The notes: a model not told the origin generated them from the sequence alone. A DNA stretch of 64,000 nt from Bdellovibrio bacteriovorus W (GCA_000525675.1 CP002190.1:1860001-1924000), one strand, 5' to 3'; shown: positions 27,583-36,983, numbered from the stretch's first letter. Numbers and translations: made by a program.

Positions 27583-28380
27583 ATGATGAACCTTAACACT
27601 CTTTTAGAAAAAATGTGGGTAGACTACTGCCAACTCAATCCAACAGCTAAAAATATTCATGATCTTTTCGTTGCTGAAGGTGAAACAGTTTTAAACGATC
27701 ACATTGCTCTTCGCACTTTCAATCACCCTAAACTTGGTATTGAATCGCTGGCAAAATATTTTAAAGCCCAAGGCTACGTTGAAAAAGGCGAATACTTTTT
27801 CACAGAGAAAAAGCTTTATGCAAAACACTACGAACACTCTAATAAAGAACTTCCAAAAATCTTTATCAGCGAGTTAGAGCTTGAAAAAATGTCGGACTTT
27901 GTTCGTACAGAAATCAATAAGCTTGTTGAAATGATCCCTAGCGATTTCCTTGAAAGAGATGACATCTCTATGGCCGGTCGTCCTTGGCCAATGACCCACG
28001 ATCTTTATGAGAAACTTGCTAAGGAAAGCGAATACGCTTCTTGGGTAGCGGCTTATGGTTTTAGACCGAATCACTTCACGATCAACATCAACGAGCTAAA
28101 GAAGTTCAATGATATTTTAGTCCTCAACGATTTCTTAAAGTCTAAAGGTCTTAAGTTAAACGCGTCTGGTGGCGAAGTTAAAGGTACAAAACAAGACTAC
28201 TTAGAGCAAAGCTCTACGATGGCCTCTGAAATCCCAGTAACCTTTACAGATGGTACGTTTGCAATTCCAGGTTGTTACTATGAGTTTGCAAAACGCTACC
28301 CTCTTGCTAACGGCGAACTCTATCAAGGTTTTGTTGCAAAATCTGCTGACAAGATCTTTGAAAGCACTAACAAACAATAG
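27583..28380 (+). CDS. DUF1338 family, 2-oxoadipate dioxygenase/decarboxylase-like
   Basis: This 265-aa protein carries the family's LNDHIALRTFNHPKLG (metal His near residue 38), KLYAKHYEH, and the NHFTININELK block near residue 165. Members characterised in other bacteria are Fe(II) enzymes that turn 2-oxoadipate into 2-hydroxyglutarate in lysine breakdown. This copy is shorter than many but keeps the visible His motifs. GGAGA precedes the ATG, and a second ATG three bases later is equally possible. It stands at the start of a plus-strand pair with the CxxCH protein. Confidence 0.75.
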   Translation: MMNLNTLLEKMWVDYCQLNPTAKNIHDLFVAEGETVLNDHIALRTFNHPKLGIESLAKYFKAQGYVEKGEYFFTEKKLYAKHYEHSNKELPKIFISELELEKMSDFVRTEINKLVEMIPSDFLERDDISMAGRPWPMTHDLYEKLAKESEYASWVAAYGFRPNHFTININELKKFNDILVLNDFLKSKGLKLNASGGEVKGTKQDYLEQSSTMASEIPVTFTDGTFAIPGCYYEFAKRYPLANGELYQGFVAKSADKIFESTNKQ

Positions 28381-28391
28381 TCTTTAAAATT

Positions 28392-28417
28392 GCGCGCACT
28401 CGACAAAAGCTGCGCGC
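28392..28417 (+). other. GC-rich hairpin without T run
   Basis: GCGCGCA and TGCGCGC form a 7-bp stem around 12 bases, between the DUF1338 gene and the CxxCH-protein gene. It lacks a T tract, so it could be an mRNA processing or stability element. Role unknown. Confidence 0.45.
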
Positions 28418-28464
28418 TACTCTCTTGGCACTTCAAATTTTTCGACTTAGTTTTAAGAGGATTT

Positions 28465-29595
28465 ATGAATAAGTTTTTTCTAGCATTCGCTTTTCTTTTC
28501 AGTTCTGTTTCCCACGCCGAAGTTAAAACCTATATGGATAAAATGCTGATGGAGATTTTCACTCTGAAGCCTTTCATCGTTTCTGAAGCAGACTTCAAAG
28601 ATCCAAAAAACTCTGTAGCGATTAGTGCCTCACTAAAAAACATGGCGGAGCTTAGTGATAAGGTTACTCATGAGGACAAAATTCGCAAAACAGGCTTTGC
28701 AGTACCAAGCCAAGTTCTTAGCCATCAGTTCCATGAGATCGAGCATATTTACCGTGTGGGTAACAAAGACTACTCTCTGTGGATGTTGCGTTCTACTTTA
28801 AGTGTTTGCATGTCCTGCCATACGCAGCTTCCAAGCACTTCAACAAAGTTTGATCTTGGAAACAAAAACAACTTCCTTGCTAAGGCCTTTGATGAAGCCG
28901 AGTTTCTATTTATCGTTAGAAACTTTGATAAGGCGATTCCTTTGTATGACAAGGTCATCAATAGCTATCCAGACAATGGAGCAACGGCAGAGCAAATTGA
29001 TAAGTCTCTTTCAAGAAAAGCTTATTACTTCATTCGCGTAAAACAGAACCTAAAAGACTTTGTTAAGTCTCTAGAGAAGAATGCGAAAAATCGTAGCCTC
29101 CCTACAGATCAAAGACAGCGCGTGGCAAGCTACATCGCCAAAGCTAAAAAAATGGATGGTAAAGATACATTCCCTCAGTTTACAGCACAACAGACCGAGG
29201 AACTTAGAGCCTACGCTGAGTCTCAGCTAAAAAGCGAACTCAATGGCGAATTCACTTACACTCCAGATAGAGATGTTGAGTATCTAGTGGTCTCTAGCGT
29301 TCTTTATAGTTTCTTAGATAAGAATCCCGATACGGACATCAAGCCTGATATTCTTTACTGGTTGTCATACTGTGAAAGAAGATTTGATCAACAGGCGTTT
29401 TATTCGCTACCAGAGCTTTACTTAAAGCAATGCGTGAATGACTTCCCGAAGTCTTCAGCAGCGCCTGCTTGCTTTAAAGAGTACAAAGAACTCATCACTG
29501 CGGCATACACAGGAAGTTCTGGAACTCATATGCCTGCCGATGTAAAAAAAGAATTGAAATCTATGCAAGATAAGATTTCGAAGGCAAAAAAATAA
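28465..29595 (+). CDS. Exported protein with a CxxCH haem-type motif and helical repeats
   Basis: The 376-aa product has a signal peptide (core FLAFAFLFSSVSHA). The mature domain has one CMSCH motif (C115, C118, H119), the covalent haem c signature. Further residues look like TPR or helical repeats (LFIVRNFDKAIPLYDKVI). I chose ATG 28465 because AAGAGGA is upstream and the signal peptide begins there; the frame extends to 28390. It could be a one-haem cytochrome c or a scaffold with a fortuitous CxxCH. A bidirectional terminator follows. Confidence 0.75.
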   Translation: MNKFFLAFAFLFSSVSHAEVKTYMDKMLMEIFTLKPFIVSEADFKDPKNSVAISASLKNMAELSDKVTHEDKIRKTGFAVPSQVLSHQFHEIEHIYRVGNKDYSLWMLRSTLSVCMSCHTQLPSTSTKFDLGNKNNFLAKAFDEAEFLFIVRNFDKAIPLYDKVINSYPDNGATAEQIDKSLSRKAYYFIRVKQNLKDFVKSLEKNAKNRSLPTDQRQRVASYIAKAKKMDGKDTFPQFTAQQTEELRAYAESQLKSELNGEFTYTPDRDVEYLVVSSVLYSFLDKNPDTDIKPDILYWLSYCERRFDQQAFYSLPELYLKQCVNDFPKSSAAPACFKEYKELITAAYTGSSGTHMPADVKKELKSMQDKISKAKK

Positions 29596-29614
29596 TTCTC
29601 TGATTTTTAAAAAC

Positions 29615-29653
29615 AAAAAAGCGAAAGCCTCGACAGCTTTCGCTTTTCTTTTT
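29615..29653. terminator. Bidirectional rho-independent terminator
   Basis: GCGAAAGC and GCTTTCGC form an 8-bp stem with a 7-base loop, flanked by an A run on the left and TTTTCTTTTT on the right, so it works on both strands of the convergent gap. Confidence 0.88.
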
Positions 29654-29673
29654 ATTTTCAGCTTCTTATTTTT

Positions 29674-30318
29674 CTAAGCGATGCGTTTGATCAACAAGTT
29701 CTCTGTATCGGCATCGCCCTTTTGTGGTTCCCAATGGATATGGGCCTCTAAAAAGGTTTTCACAATTTGTGAATCAAACTGCGTCCCCGAGCAACGCTTA
29801 AGCTCCGCATAGACGACATCTATCGGCAAACCTTTTCGGTAAGCTCTCGTTTCTGACATCGCATCGAAGGTATCCACCACTAGAATAATTCGCGCAAGAA
29901 GAGGAACCTCATCTCCGCGTTTCTTATCTGGATAACCAGTCCCGTCGATTCGCTCATGGTGACCACGAATACCAGGCAAAATAGAGGCAAAGAATGAATG
30001 GCTTGCTAAAGGCGCAACGATTCTTTCACTCAACTCTGGATGACTTTGCATGATTTTATATTCTTCTTCGTCCAAGCGACCAGGCTTGCCGATGATAGCT
30101 TGGGGAACGCCAATTTTACCGATATCGTGAAACAGGCCTGCAAACTCTGCAAGCTTCTGTTCATACTCATTCAGGCCCAGATCTCGCGCAAGCTTACGCG
30201 ACATCTCGCCGACCCGACAGCAGTGAGCATACGTCGCTGGGTCCACTAATTTTAAAGATTCCATTAGAGCGCGCGCGGCCTCATAGGCCCAAGGCGGCAT
30301 GTCTCCCCATGACGACAT
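29674..30318 (-). CDS. HD-GYP domain protein, c-di-GMP phosphodiesterase
   Basis: This protein of about 214 aa carries the full HD-GYP signature. HCCRVGE is in the first helix, LFHDIGKIGVP holds the metal pair, and GHHERIDGTGYP holds the GYP motif. These enzymes degrade cyclic di-GMP in the cytosol. I favour ATG 30318, which has GGGAG just upstream. The frame runs on to 30504 and could add a basic N-terminal region of 62 residues, so the start is open. No sensory domain is seen. Confidence 0.85.
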   Translation of the reverse strand: MSSWGDMPPWAYEAARALMESLKLVDPATYAHCCRVGEMSRKLARDLGLNEYEQKLAEFAGLFHDIGKIGVPQAIIGKPGRLDEEEYKIMQSHPELSERIVAPLASHSFFASILPGIRGHHERIDGTGYPDKKRGDEVPLLARIILVVDTFDAMSETRAYRKGLPIDVVYAELKRCSGTQFDSQIVKTFLEAHIHWEPQKGDADTENLLIKRIA

Positions 30319-30597
30319 ATGGCTCCCTTCTTCCCCACCTTTTAGTTCGGCGCTAGAGAGTAAAAACTTAAATAAATGAAAGGAAAAAGCCAGACTATTC
30401 GCGGTTTTCCAGAGACCTTTCGAAAGGATTGTCCAAAAGCTCGTCATTTTTTTAGAACATTTCTTCTTTTTATTCGTATGCGTGTTGACACTCTTATTCG
30501 CCATTGAAAGACTTATATTTATTCACTGTCTCAAAACGATTCATCCAATGCTAGAGGTCTAGGTAAGAATTCGCCGACTCTATTGGGGGAGATAATT

Positions 30598-31266
30598 ATG
30601 AAAAAGACGCTTTTACTTCTAACTCTTCCGCTACTTCTCAGCAGTACGAATGCCTTTGCTCAAAAAATTAAAGTAAAGCGCGTGAAGGGCAAGCAAGCTG
30701 TGGTTGAATTCTCTGGCGGTCACCTACAGACAGGCCAGGTTTACGAACTGGCTTCGGATGAATACTCTGACAGTTCTTCATCAGGAGGAAGTCGCAATTA
30801 TGTCGTCAACCTCTCTGCGTCTTTAAGTAGCACCAAAGATGATGGTCCTTCAGCAGAAAATGTAACTGCCATCGAACTTAAAACACGATTTGGCTGGAAC
30901 TTAGGACACATTGAATTGGGACCTCTACTGACTTTTAGCTCGAGCTCGCAAACCAATGGAACTGTGAGTACCTTCAGCGTAGGTGGTTTTGCAGACTATA
31001 ATCTACTCAGCAACGCCCCTGGAGAGGCCTTTCTATACGGAGTGGGCGGTCACCTCTCTATCGGCCAACACGACCCTGGCACGGGCGCAAAAAACGATCT
31101 CATGAATCTATTTGCAGGCCCATTTGTGAAGTGGTTCCCAGGAGGCGGCAACTACGCCTTCCGCGGTGACCTTGGGTTTATCTACCAAAAGATTTCAACC
31201 TCTACGGCCGGTGATATCACCAACTCTGGCCTACAAAGCTCCGTAGGCATCATCGCCTACTTCTAG
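30598..31266 (+). CDS. Putative outer-membrane beta-barrel protein
   Basis: This 222-aa protein has a clear signal peptide (TLLLLTLPLLLSSTNAFA|Q), a short KVKRVKGKQAVVEF strand and then many alternating hydrophobic strands. It ends IGIIAYF with a terminal Phe, as in small outer-membrane barrels. I chose ATG 30598 because GGGGGAGA lies about seven bases upstream; the frame extends to 30583. It faces the HD-GYP gene divergently. No family is recognised. Confidence 0.78.
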   Translation: MKKTLLLLTLPLLLSSTNAFAQKIKVKRVKGKQAVVEFSGGHLQTGQVYELASDEYSDSSSSGGSRNYVVNLSASLSSTKDDGPSAENVTAIELKTRFGWNLGHIELGPLLTFSSSSQTNGTVSTFSVGGFADYNLLSNAPGEAFLYGVGGHLSIGQHDPGTGAKNDLMNLFAGPFVKWFPGGGNYAFRGDLGFIYQKISTSTAGDITNSGLQSSVGIIAYF

Positions 31267-31290
31267 TGCGATTCACTTCTACAAAAACAA

Positions 31291-31325
31291 AAAGGCTTTG
31301 GATGATCCCAAAGCCTTTTTTTATT
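31291..31325 (+). terminator. Rho-independent terminator
   Basis: An 11-bp stem (AAAGGCTTTGG / CCAAAGCCTTT) with a 6-base loop is followed by TTTTTTATTT. It ends the barrel-protein transcript. Confidence 0.92.
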
Positions 31326-31386
31326 TCCTCATCTCATCTATTCCACTCACCCCGCTCGCCCCACCAAAAAAAACAACATCCCCCCT

Positions 31387-31506
31387 AAGGTTCGTCAAAA
31401 GGGTCTGAATGCGCGGCGGAGATAGGCTCTCGCAGCGGGCGTGCTCAATGCACGTCGGAGCGAGAAAGCCTGCCGACAACAAAGCAGGCAGGCCCTTTTC
31501 ACGAAG
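31387..31506. repeat. Convergent-gap palindromic element, copy E (subtype 1)
   Basis: GGTTCGTCAAAAGGG opens the element and CCCTTTTCACGAAG closes it. The inner hairpin is GCGTGC / GCACGT within CTCGC / GCGAG. It lies 5 bp before a second copy in direct orientation. The 369-bp gap 31267-31635 holds only the terminator and these two copies. Confidence 0.85.
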
Positions 31507-31511
31507 CGCTT

Positions 31512-31634
31512 AAGGTTCGTCAAAAGGGTTCAGATGCGAGGTAAAGGGTCGCGCCCGCAACGCAGGCTTACTCCCTGTACGCCGGAGTGAGGACGGGGCC
31601 CGACAACGAAGTCAACTGGGCCCTTTTCACGAAA
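31512..31634. repeat. Convergent-gap palindromic element, copy F (subtype 2)
   Basis: The outer arms are GGTTCGTCAAAAGGG and CCCTTTTCACGAAAC. The middle stem is GGGTCGCG and its partner CGGGGCCC region, unlike copy E beside it. It ends 1 bp before the stop codon of the minus-strand Ntn-hydrolase gene. Confidence 0.85.
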
Positions 31635-31635
31635 C

Positions 31636-32691
31636 TTACTTGAGGCCTAGGAATTTGAAAGGAGCCGACTCCTTAAAACTCGCCGTCGCATCGCCAGAGA
31701 AAATATTTCTCTGATCTTTGCCAAGATCGAGAACCATGGTTTTAGCTCCTTGTGCAAAATCAATTTTCTTTAAATCTACCCAGAAAGTATTTGGAGTAAG
31801 AGCTGACTCAAAGAAGTAAAGCTTGCGTGAGTGATCAGAAACAGTTCTCCAACGAGTTGATGAAATATTTGGTTGTCCCGGTGTTGTGATTCCATAAGGT
31901 ACTGAGACGTTACGAACAACACTGAATACACTTGCTAAAGCAACCACTGGATCTTTACTTTTCGGAATCGCATTAATATAGAACGACGCTCTCGCAAAAC
32001 GATCTGCCGCACGATTCGTCCCAGGCAACATGACGGTTCCACCAATATCTTCCCAATAAGAATTCAATGCCAATTGTTTCTCAAATGTCGGAGAGTTCGT
32101 CATCACTTGATACTTTTTATCGTGATGGATCACTTGCTTGCCATTGATGTATTCTACGATTGCACTGTCCCCTGTTGCATCTGAAATTGAAAGATGCAAA
32201 GTTGCTAAACGCTTTTGACCTGGAACTTCTGCGGTCACCACATCAAACGGCTCTTTACGAAGCTCTTCAACCGCTTCTTTCACTGTCGCATAATTATCCA
32301 AAACATACTGTGCCCATAAAGAAATTGCTAAATGAGACTTTCCTTTCACTGGCTTAGGATATTCAGACTCTGCTAGCCACAAAAGATTTGCGACTAAACC
32401 TTTCTCATTCATTCCATCTGTTGATGAAATATCATATCCCGAAGCGATCACACTTCCATATTTTGAGGTCCACTTCGCCGATGTCGCGCCCGCGGCTCCA
32501 TCTCTAGCCACTCCTCGAGGGAGAATCCAAATATTAGTGTGAACGTCTTCCTTCCAATCCATCGTTCTACCAGTGATGATATTGTTGCCAACACCGTGAT
32601 AAACGGCGCGAGTACAAGCCTCACTCGATAGTGGCATACTCGTAAAAGCAAAAACTAACCCCATGCCTGCTGACATCCATGCACTTTTCAT
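31636..32691 (-). CDS. Choloylglycine hydrolase/penicillin V acylase family Ntn hydrolase, exported
   Basis: This is a 351-aa protein. A signal peptide ends ...SSEA|C, so the mature chain would begin with Cys26 (CTRAVYHGVGN), the catalytic N-terminal nucleophile of the family. The ITGRTMDW and NEKGL motifs follow. Ntn hydrolases of this group cleave amides such as bile-salt conjugates, penicillin V or acyl-homoserine lactones; the substrate here is unknown. ATG 32691 has AAGGAG seven bases upstream. The frame extends to 32760 but lacks such a site there. It is transcribed alone. Confidence 0.88.
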   Translation of the reverse strand: MKSAWMSAGMGLVFAFTSMPLSSEACTRAVYHGVGNNIITGRTMDWKEDVHTNIWILPRGVARDGAAGATSAKWTSKYGSVIASGYDISSTDGMNEKGLVANLLWLAESEYPKPVKGKSHLAISLWAQYVLDNYATVKEAVEELRKEPFDVVTAEVPGQKRLATLHLSISDATGDSAIVEYINGKQVIHHDKKYQVMTNSPTFEKQLALNSYWEDIGGTVMLPGTNRAADRFARASFYINAIPKSKDPVVALASVFSVVRNVSVPYGITTPGQPNISSTRWRTVSDHSRKLYFFESALTPNTFWVDLKKIDFAQGAKTMVLDLGKDQRNIFSGDATASFKESAPFKFLGLK

Positions 32692-32843
32692 TCTAATCTC
32701 CTTCAGAAATAATAGGCGTGATTGTGAAATATCTTTAGAGACATTATCAAATGACTTCATATTTACTGTATGAATCTAAATAAAATGAGTCAACGCACTC
32801 AAGACCAGTTCCGATTGATTCTTGACGTAAATAAGACAAAAAA

Positions 32844-32868
32844 AAAGACCGCCCTAAGGACGGTCTTT
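32844..32868 (-). terminator. Rho-independent terminator for the lipoprotein gene
   Basis: AAAGACCG and CGGTCTTT form an 8-bp stem, with a run of nine T after it on the minus strand. It lies 74 bp after the stop at 32943. Confidence 0.85.
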
Positions 32869-32942
32869 TAAAATCACCAGATTTTGGTTGTGTGGGTCTT
32901 TTAGCATATACAAAAGTCCCAACTCAAAAGCGACTTCTGGTC

Positions 32943-33842
32943 TTACCAGTTAAAGCTGCTCTCGTCGTAACCCCAGCTAGCTAGAGCTTTTTTGTACATA
33001 CCTTTCATGAACTTTTGCGCTTGGTGAGGCTTGATACCTAACTCAGAAGCAGAACGATTTGTAAGATCTTGCATTGCTGCTTTATCGCCGAATGCTAAAT
33101 CTTTTGCCGCTGCTAAAGCGTCAGAGAATTGAACACCGAAAACTGCACGGAAAGTTTTATCCATGTCTTTTTCAGTTGTGAACCCACGCTCCGCTGCTGC
33201 TACAGCCCAAGAGTTCAAAGCAGAAGCTACAGCTACAGCTTTATCTTGTTTGAAACCATATTCAGAAACTAGTCTTTCAGAAGCAAGTTTTACGATTTTT
33301 TTATTAGCGTCAGAATTTAACGCCGCAAAGTTTGTATCTGTTGCAGACGCAGAATCCTTATCGTTCACCGCTTGACCGTAGTTAGAGTCAAATGCGTTGG
33401 CACTGTAAAGAACGCCGTTTTTCCCTAGCCAATATTGACCGTTAGAGATGTTCTCCCAGAAAAATCCAGATGTGCCTACACCGATCGTAGTTCCACCCAT
33501 ATATCCTGCGAACTCAGATGCATTCGCATAATATTGAAACTGACCAAACTCATTGTATACAGAGGCGCGACCGTAAGAATCGAAATTCACATACCACATA
33601 TCATCAGAACCGTGTCCACGACGACCATAGTCTGGATCTTCAGTAACTGTGATGCGGCTGCCATTTCTTAAAAAAGTACAACCTGGAGTTGGCTGCTGTG
33701 TGCTACAAACATCTCCGTAAACAGTTTCGTACGGATAGTAGATCACTGTTCCACCACCGCCAGCTCCGCCGCCACCGCCACCGCAGGCTGCAAACATCGT
33801 CGTCACAACTGTAGCAGCTGCTACTCTTAAGAATACTTTCAT
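32943..33842 (-). CDS. Putative lipoprotein with a poly-Gly linker
   Basis: This 299-aa product has a lipobox FAAC near residue 20, immediately followed by a run of glycines (six Gly, Ala, four Gly). The Gly run is encoded by a low-complexity stretch that could vary in length. A middle beta-rich Tyr/Gly part has a Cys pair (DVCSTQQPTPGC). The C-terminal 130 residues look helical (KIVKLASERLVSEYGF... MDKTFRAVFG). No family is recognised. It lies 42 bp after the S8 protease gene on the same strand, so it may belong to that operon. Confidence 0.8.
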   Translation of the reverse strand: MKVFLRVAAATVVTTMFAACGGGGGGAGGGGTVIYYPYETVYGDVCSTQQPTPGCTFLRNGSRITVTEDPDYGRRGHGSDDMWYVNFDSYGRASVYNEFGQFQYYANASEFAGYMGGTTIGVGTSGFFWENISNGQYWLGKNGVLYSANAFDSNYGQAVNDKDSASATDTNFAALNSDANKKIVKLASERLVSEYGFKQDKAVAVASALNSWAVAAAERGFTTEKDMDKTFRAVFGVQFSDALAAAKDLAFGDKAAMQDLTNRSASELGIKPHQAQKFMKGMYKKALASWGYDESSFNW

Positions 33843-33884
33843 ATCATTCCCCTTTTTAGATGGTCCTTATAAATAACCAATATA

Positions 33885-36800
33885 TTAGTAAGTCAAATGA
33901 ACCCTTAGTAATCGGTCCCCACAATAGTAGTCCAGCGCGTAGGCCCCTTTGCTTCCCAAGAACACTGGAGTTTCCATAGATCGACATGAAGTCGACTTGA
34001 AACGCAAACGAGCCGGTGACACCAGTTCTACTGGAGTACCATCCTTTGCAAAAACCGGTACCAACATTCTGACACCACGACTGAGCCCCGAGTTTTCTGT
34101 CGTAAAAATGCTTGGTAAACGAGCTTTGCTATTTGTCGAATCCATGACACTTAAAGGCAAGTATAGAGAAACAAACAAGTTATCTGGAAAGAACGAATAG
34201 CGATTCATACTCGTTGAAACAACTTTTGAACTGTAAAAATCGTGAAACTGAATTTCAGAGTTTGTTAAAACAAAAGCTCCGCCACGTTTATCGCCTAAGA
34301 ACGCAGCGCGCACTCTCAATGCAGAGTCAAATTGGGACCGCTCAGCCCTAAGAGCCCGATCCATCAAATCCCCTGTGCTTGGGGTGTACAAGGTCATACG
34401 CTGTTGTCTTTGCTGCCCCTCGCCGAACCAAAAACTTCCTGCATAAGGATCATTACCTAACCGTAAATTATGAATGGCATCCACACGGGTATCGAGAATA
34501 TTTCGATAGGTTTCTTCCCCTTGAAAATCATCTAACTGTCGGAAGTTCTGAATACTTCCCTGACGAAGCTCTGCCACTGCAAAGTCGTAAAGGAACGATG
34601 GTTTCGCGGCTGTGCCTTTGTTTTTAGCCAACAGTAAACTCACAGTGCCCGTTTGGTTCTGAGAAGTACTTGGCTGAATAATATCTGCGATATGATATCC
34701 ATTGAATGTTTCAAGGGATTGCAACTTGTTATCTGCATTTAAGAAATACAAACGTAGTTTGCGTGCCTCGCGACGATCTGGATTCTCCCAAAGATCCTTA
34801 AGAGAATCTTTTTTCGCAGGATCTTTTCCGCCGCCCATCCACACAGGACGCTTTGTCTTACCGATACTTTGCCAATAAATATGTCCCGCATCCAAAGGCA
34901 TTTCGCTCAACTCTGAGTTGTAAACGAATTGATCCTTCAAGCGCATATTCTCATCGAAAATATAAAAACTTGTCGGAGAAGCTTTACGATCTTCAGAGCG
35001 ATCTTCCAAAATTCCTAGAACGTACTCACTCTGCCCGTCTTGATCTAAATCCATGCGCGCAGTGACTTTGTCCAAGAAATTATCGCTATTACCTTCAATA
35101 CGGATGCGTGTGCCTCCGAAAGCTTCATAAACTGAATCTTGAGTTTGGCGAACGATCCAAACCTGCCACTGATTTCCTTGATCCAAATAAGCTAAATAAT
35201 CTCGTTGAGAGGTTTTAGCATCCAGCACCTGATCTACGGGAATAAACGAAATGCGTCCTTTGGGTAAATTGCGAATTTCCATTTGCTCAACATCAGAGCC
35301 GCGTAAGTCTGGAGTCACAGGTACAGTTACATCGGCTTCATAGACTATTCTACGATCAGCCTGTCCTTGAGTTTTTACGAAAACAGAAAGTTCTAACTCG
35401 CTGGGAATTCTGGATTTAGAGGGATCACTATGATCTGTGATCTCTAAGTGGGCGACGAACTTTCGCTCCTCCCCTTGCTTCCAGATTTTTGCGTAGGGAG
35501 CGACCTCTTGAATACCTTTGATCGCAGGGCGCACCATTTCAGCATGAGCCTTTTCAAAAGATGCCTGAAGCTTCACTTGATCTGAAGAAACTTCCGCCCA
35601 ACGATTCACAAGAGCAAACTCGAAATGAAGATTTTTATTTTGGCGATCCCAACTGATCTCAGCCTTTTCTTTGGAAGCCATGACCACTAGGGGTTGAGCC
35701 TTTACATCTAAAGCACTCTTAAGACTTAACTGTCCTGCAGAGCCATATTTTTTATAGATCAAACTCTCTGGCGATAAAGGCACTGGTCGCTCGTGGGAGC
35801 CACCTTTAAGTAAATCTAAGTTAGCCTTAAGATCACGACTCCCCAACATCAGTCTGGCGTGAACATCTTTGGCTGGAACTCCACGCGCTAAGAGCTCCGC
35901 TACAGCAGCAGTCACATAAGGAGCCGCTTGAGAAGTCCCAGACAGAAATTCATAACCTAGTGTAGAGCGAAAACGCACAGGGCGTTTCTTCTCTGGGTAA
36001 GTACTCAGGATATTCACACCCGGAGCAAAGATATCAACACCACTGCCAAAATTGGAAAAGTGCGCAGAGCCACCATCAGGGCCCGTTGCCCCTACACAAA
36101 TCACATTCGGATAAGCACAAGGTCTTAAGAGAGCCTTTGTGGAGTCGTTTCCTGCTGCTGCAACGATAATGATTCCGCGAGATTGAGCTTCAGCAATCAC
36201 CTTACGCATGAGCTCTGAGTCTGAGCTTTGTGGCCACCCCATAGAGAAGTTAATCACCTGCGCCCCTGAGCGCATCGCATAGATCACACCACGGGCAACA
36301 ATATCACCAAGACTGCGGCGTTGATTCTCTTTCCCCTGCTCGAACTGAGAATCGATCGACAAGGGTTTTAGAGGTTCACTCGGCTGCACACCGATCACTT
36401 GAACCGGTAATATTTCGACGTTATTACTAGCGCCTTGAATACCCAGGCGGTTTTGCACTTCTGCTGCAATAATACCCGCAACGTGAGTGCCATGTCCTTG
36501 ATCGTCGTCAAAATCAGGACGTCCCATGATACCCGCTTGATTGACACCACCTAAGAGACTCCACCCTTGGCAATCCAGTGGGTAACCGTTCTTATCTTGA
36601 TCAACCTCGGGATTGCTCAGATCCATCCATTTCTTTTCACAACTGGCGCGATCTTGATTGCTTACGCAATCTTGAAACTTCGCAAGAGCCTTACACTCAG
36701 ATTCATTTCTGCGAATGACATTCTTCAAGTCAGGATGATTTTTTTGAATGCCCGTATCTAAAACTGCAACAAGGACTTTCTTTGCGGCTTTAACCATAGG

Positions 36801-36983
36801 CGGTCGCTGAATGTCCTCACCCGATCTCGCAGGAACCTTTAGAGTTTGCAGAGGATCGATATCTACAATCTGAGGTTCTCCGGTATTAGAGATCGCCCAC
36901 TGTAAATGTGAAAAATCTTGAGCGACTGCAGTCAAAGTGAAAAACAACGATAAAACGCCAGCAGGGATTCTTATTTTTCTCAT
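33885..36983 (-). CDS. Secreted subtilisin-like S8 serine protease with a large C-terminal region
   Basis: The protein has 1032 aa, with a signal peptide (SLFFTLTAVAQ). The S8 catalytic triad is complete: Asp76 in VAVLDTGIQ, His164 in GHGTHVAG and Ser351 in LSGTSQAAP, plus the oxyanion Asn279 in AAAGND. The N-terminal domain holds extra cysteines between Asp and His. Beyond about residue 400 are 630 residues with beta-rich segments, including a DLDQDGQSEY calcium-loop-like motif near 650. It starts inside the last bases of the 1133-aa gene (ATGA overlap), so the two are translationally coupled. Confidence 0.92.
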   Translation of the reverse strand: MRKIRIPAGVLSLFFTLTAVAQDFSHLQWAISNTGEPQIVDIDPLQTLKVPARSGEDIQRPPMVKAAKKVLVAVLDTGIQKNHPDLKNVIRRNESECKALAKFQDCVSNQDRASCEKKWMDLSNPEVDQDKNGYPLDCQGWSLLGGVNQAGIMGRPDFDDDQGHGTHVAGIIAAEVQNRLGIQGASNNVEILPVQVIGVQPSEPLKPLSIDSQFEQGKENQRRSLGDIVARGVIYAMRSGAQVINFSMGWPQSSDSELMRKVIAEAQSRGIIIVAAAGNDSTKALLRPCAYPNVICVGATGPDGGSAHFSNFGSGVDIFAPGVNILSTYPEKKRPVRFRSTLGYEFLSGTSQAAPYVTAAVAELLARGVPAKDVHARLMLGSRDLKANLDLLKGGSHERPVPLSPESLIYKKYGSAGQLSLKSALDVKAQPLVVMASKEKAEISWDRQNKNLHFEFALVNRWAEVSSDQVKLQASFEKAHAEMVRPAIKGIQEVAPYAKIWKQGEERKFVAHLEITDHSDPSKSRIPSELELSVFVKTQGQADRRIVYEADVTVPVTPDLRGSDVEQMEIRNLPKGRISFIPVDQVLDAKTSQRDYLAYLDQGNQWQVWIVRQTQDSVYEAFGGTRIRIEGNSDNFLDKVTARMDLDQDGQSEYVLGILEDRSEDRKASPTSFYIFDENMRLKDQFVYNSELSEMPLDAGHIYWQSIGKTKRPVWMGGGKDPAKKDSLKDLWENPDRREARKLRLYFLNADNKLQSLETFNGYHIADIIQPSTSQNQTGTVSLLLAKNKGTAAKPSFLYDFAVAELRQGSIQNFRQLDDFQGEETYRNILDTRVDAIHNLRLGNDPYAGSFWFGEGQQRQQRMTLYTPSTGDLMDRALRAERSQFDSALRVRAAFLGDKRGGAFVLTNSEIQFHDFYSSKVVSTSMNRYSFFPDNLFVSLYLPLSVMDSTNSKARLPSIFTTENSGLSRGVRMLVPVFAKDGTPVELVSPARLRFKSTSCRSMETPVFLGSKGAYALDYYCGDRLLRVHLTY

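Noticed and set aside
32692-32760. Longer N-terminus of the Ntn hydrolase
   Set aside because: It would put 23 residues before the signal peptide, while ATG 32691 has a strong AAGGAG site.
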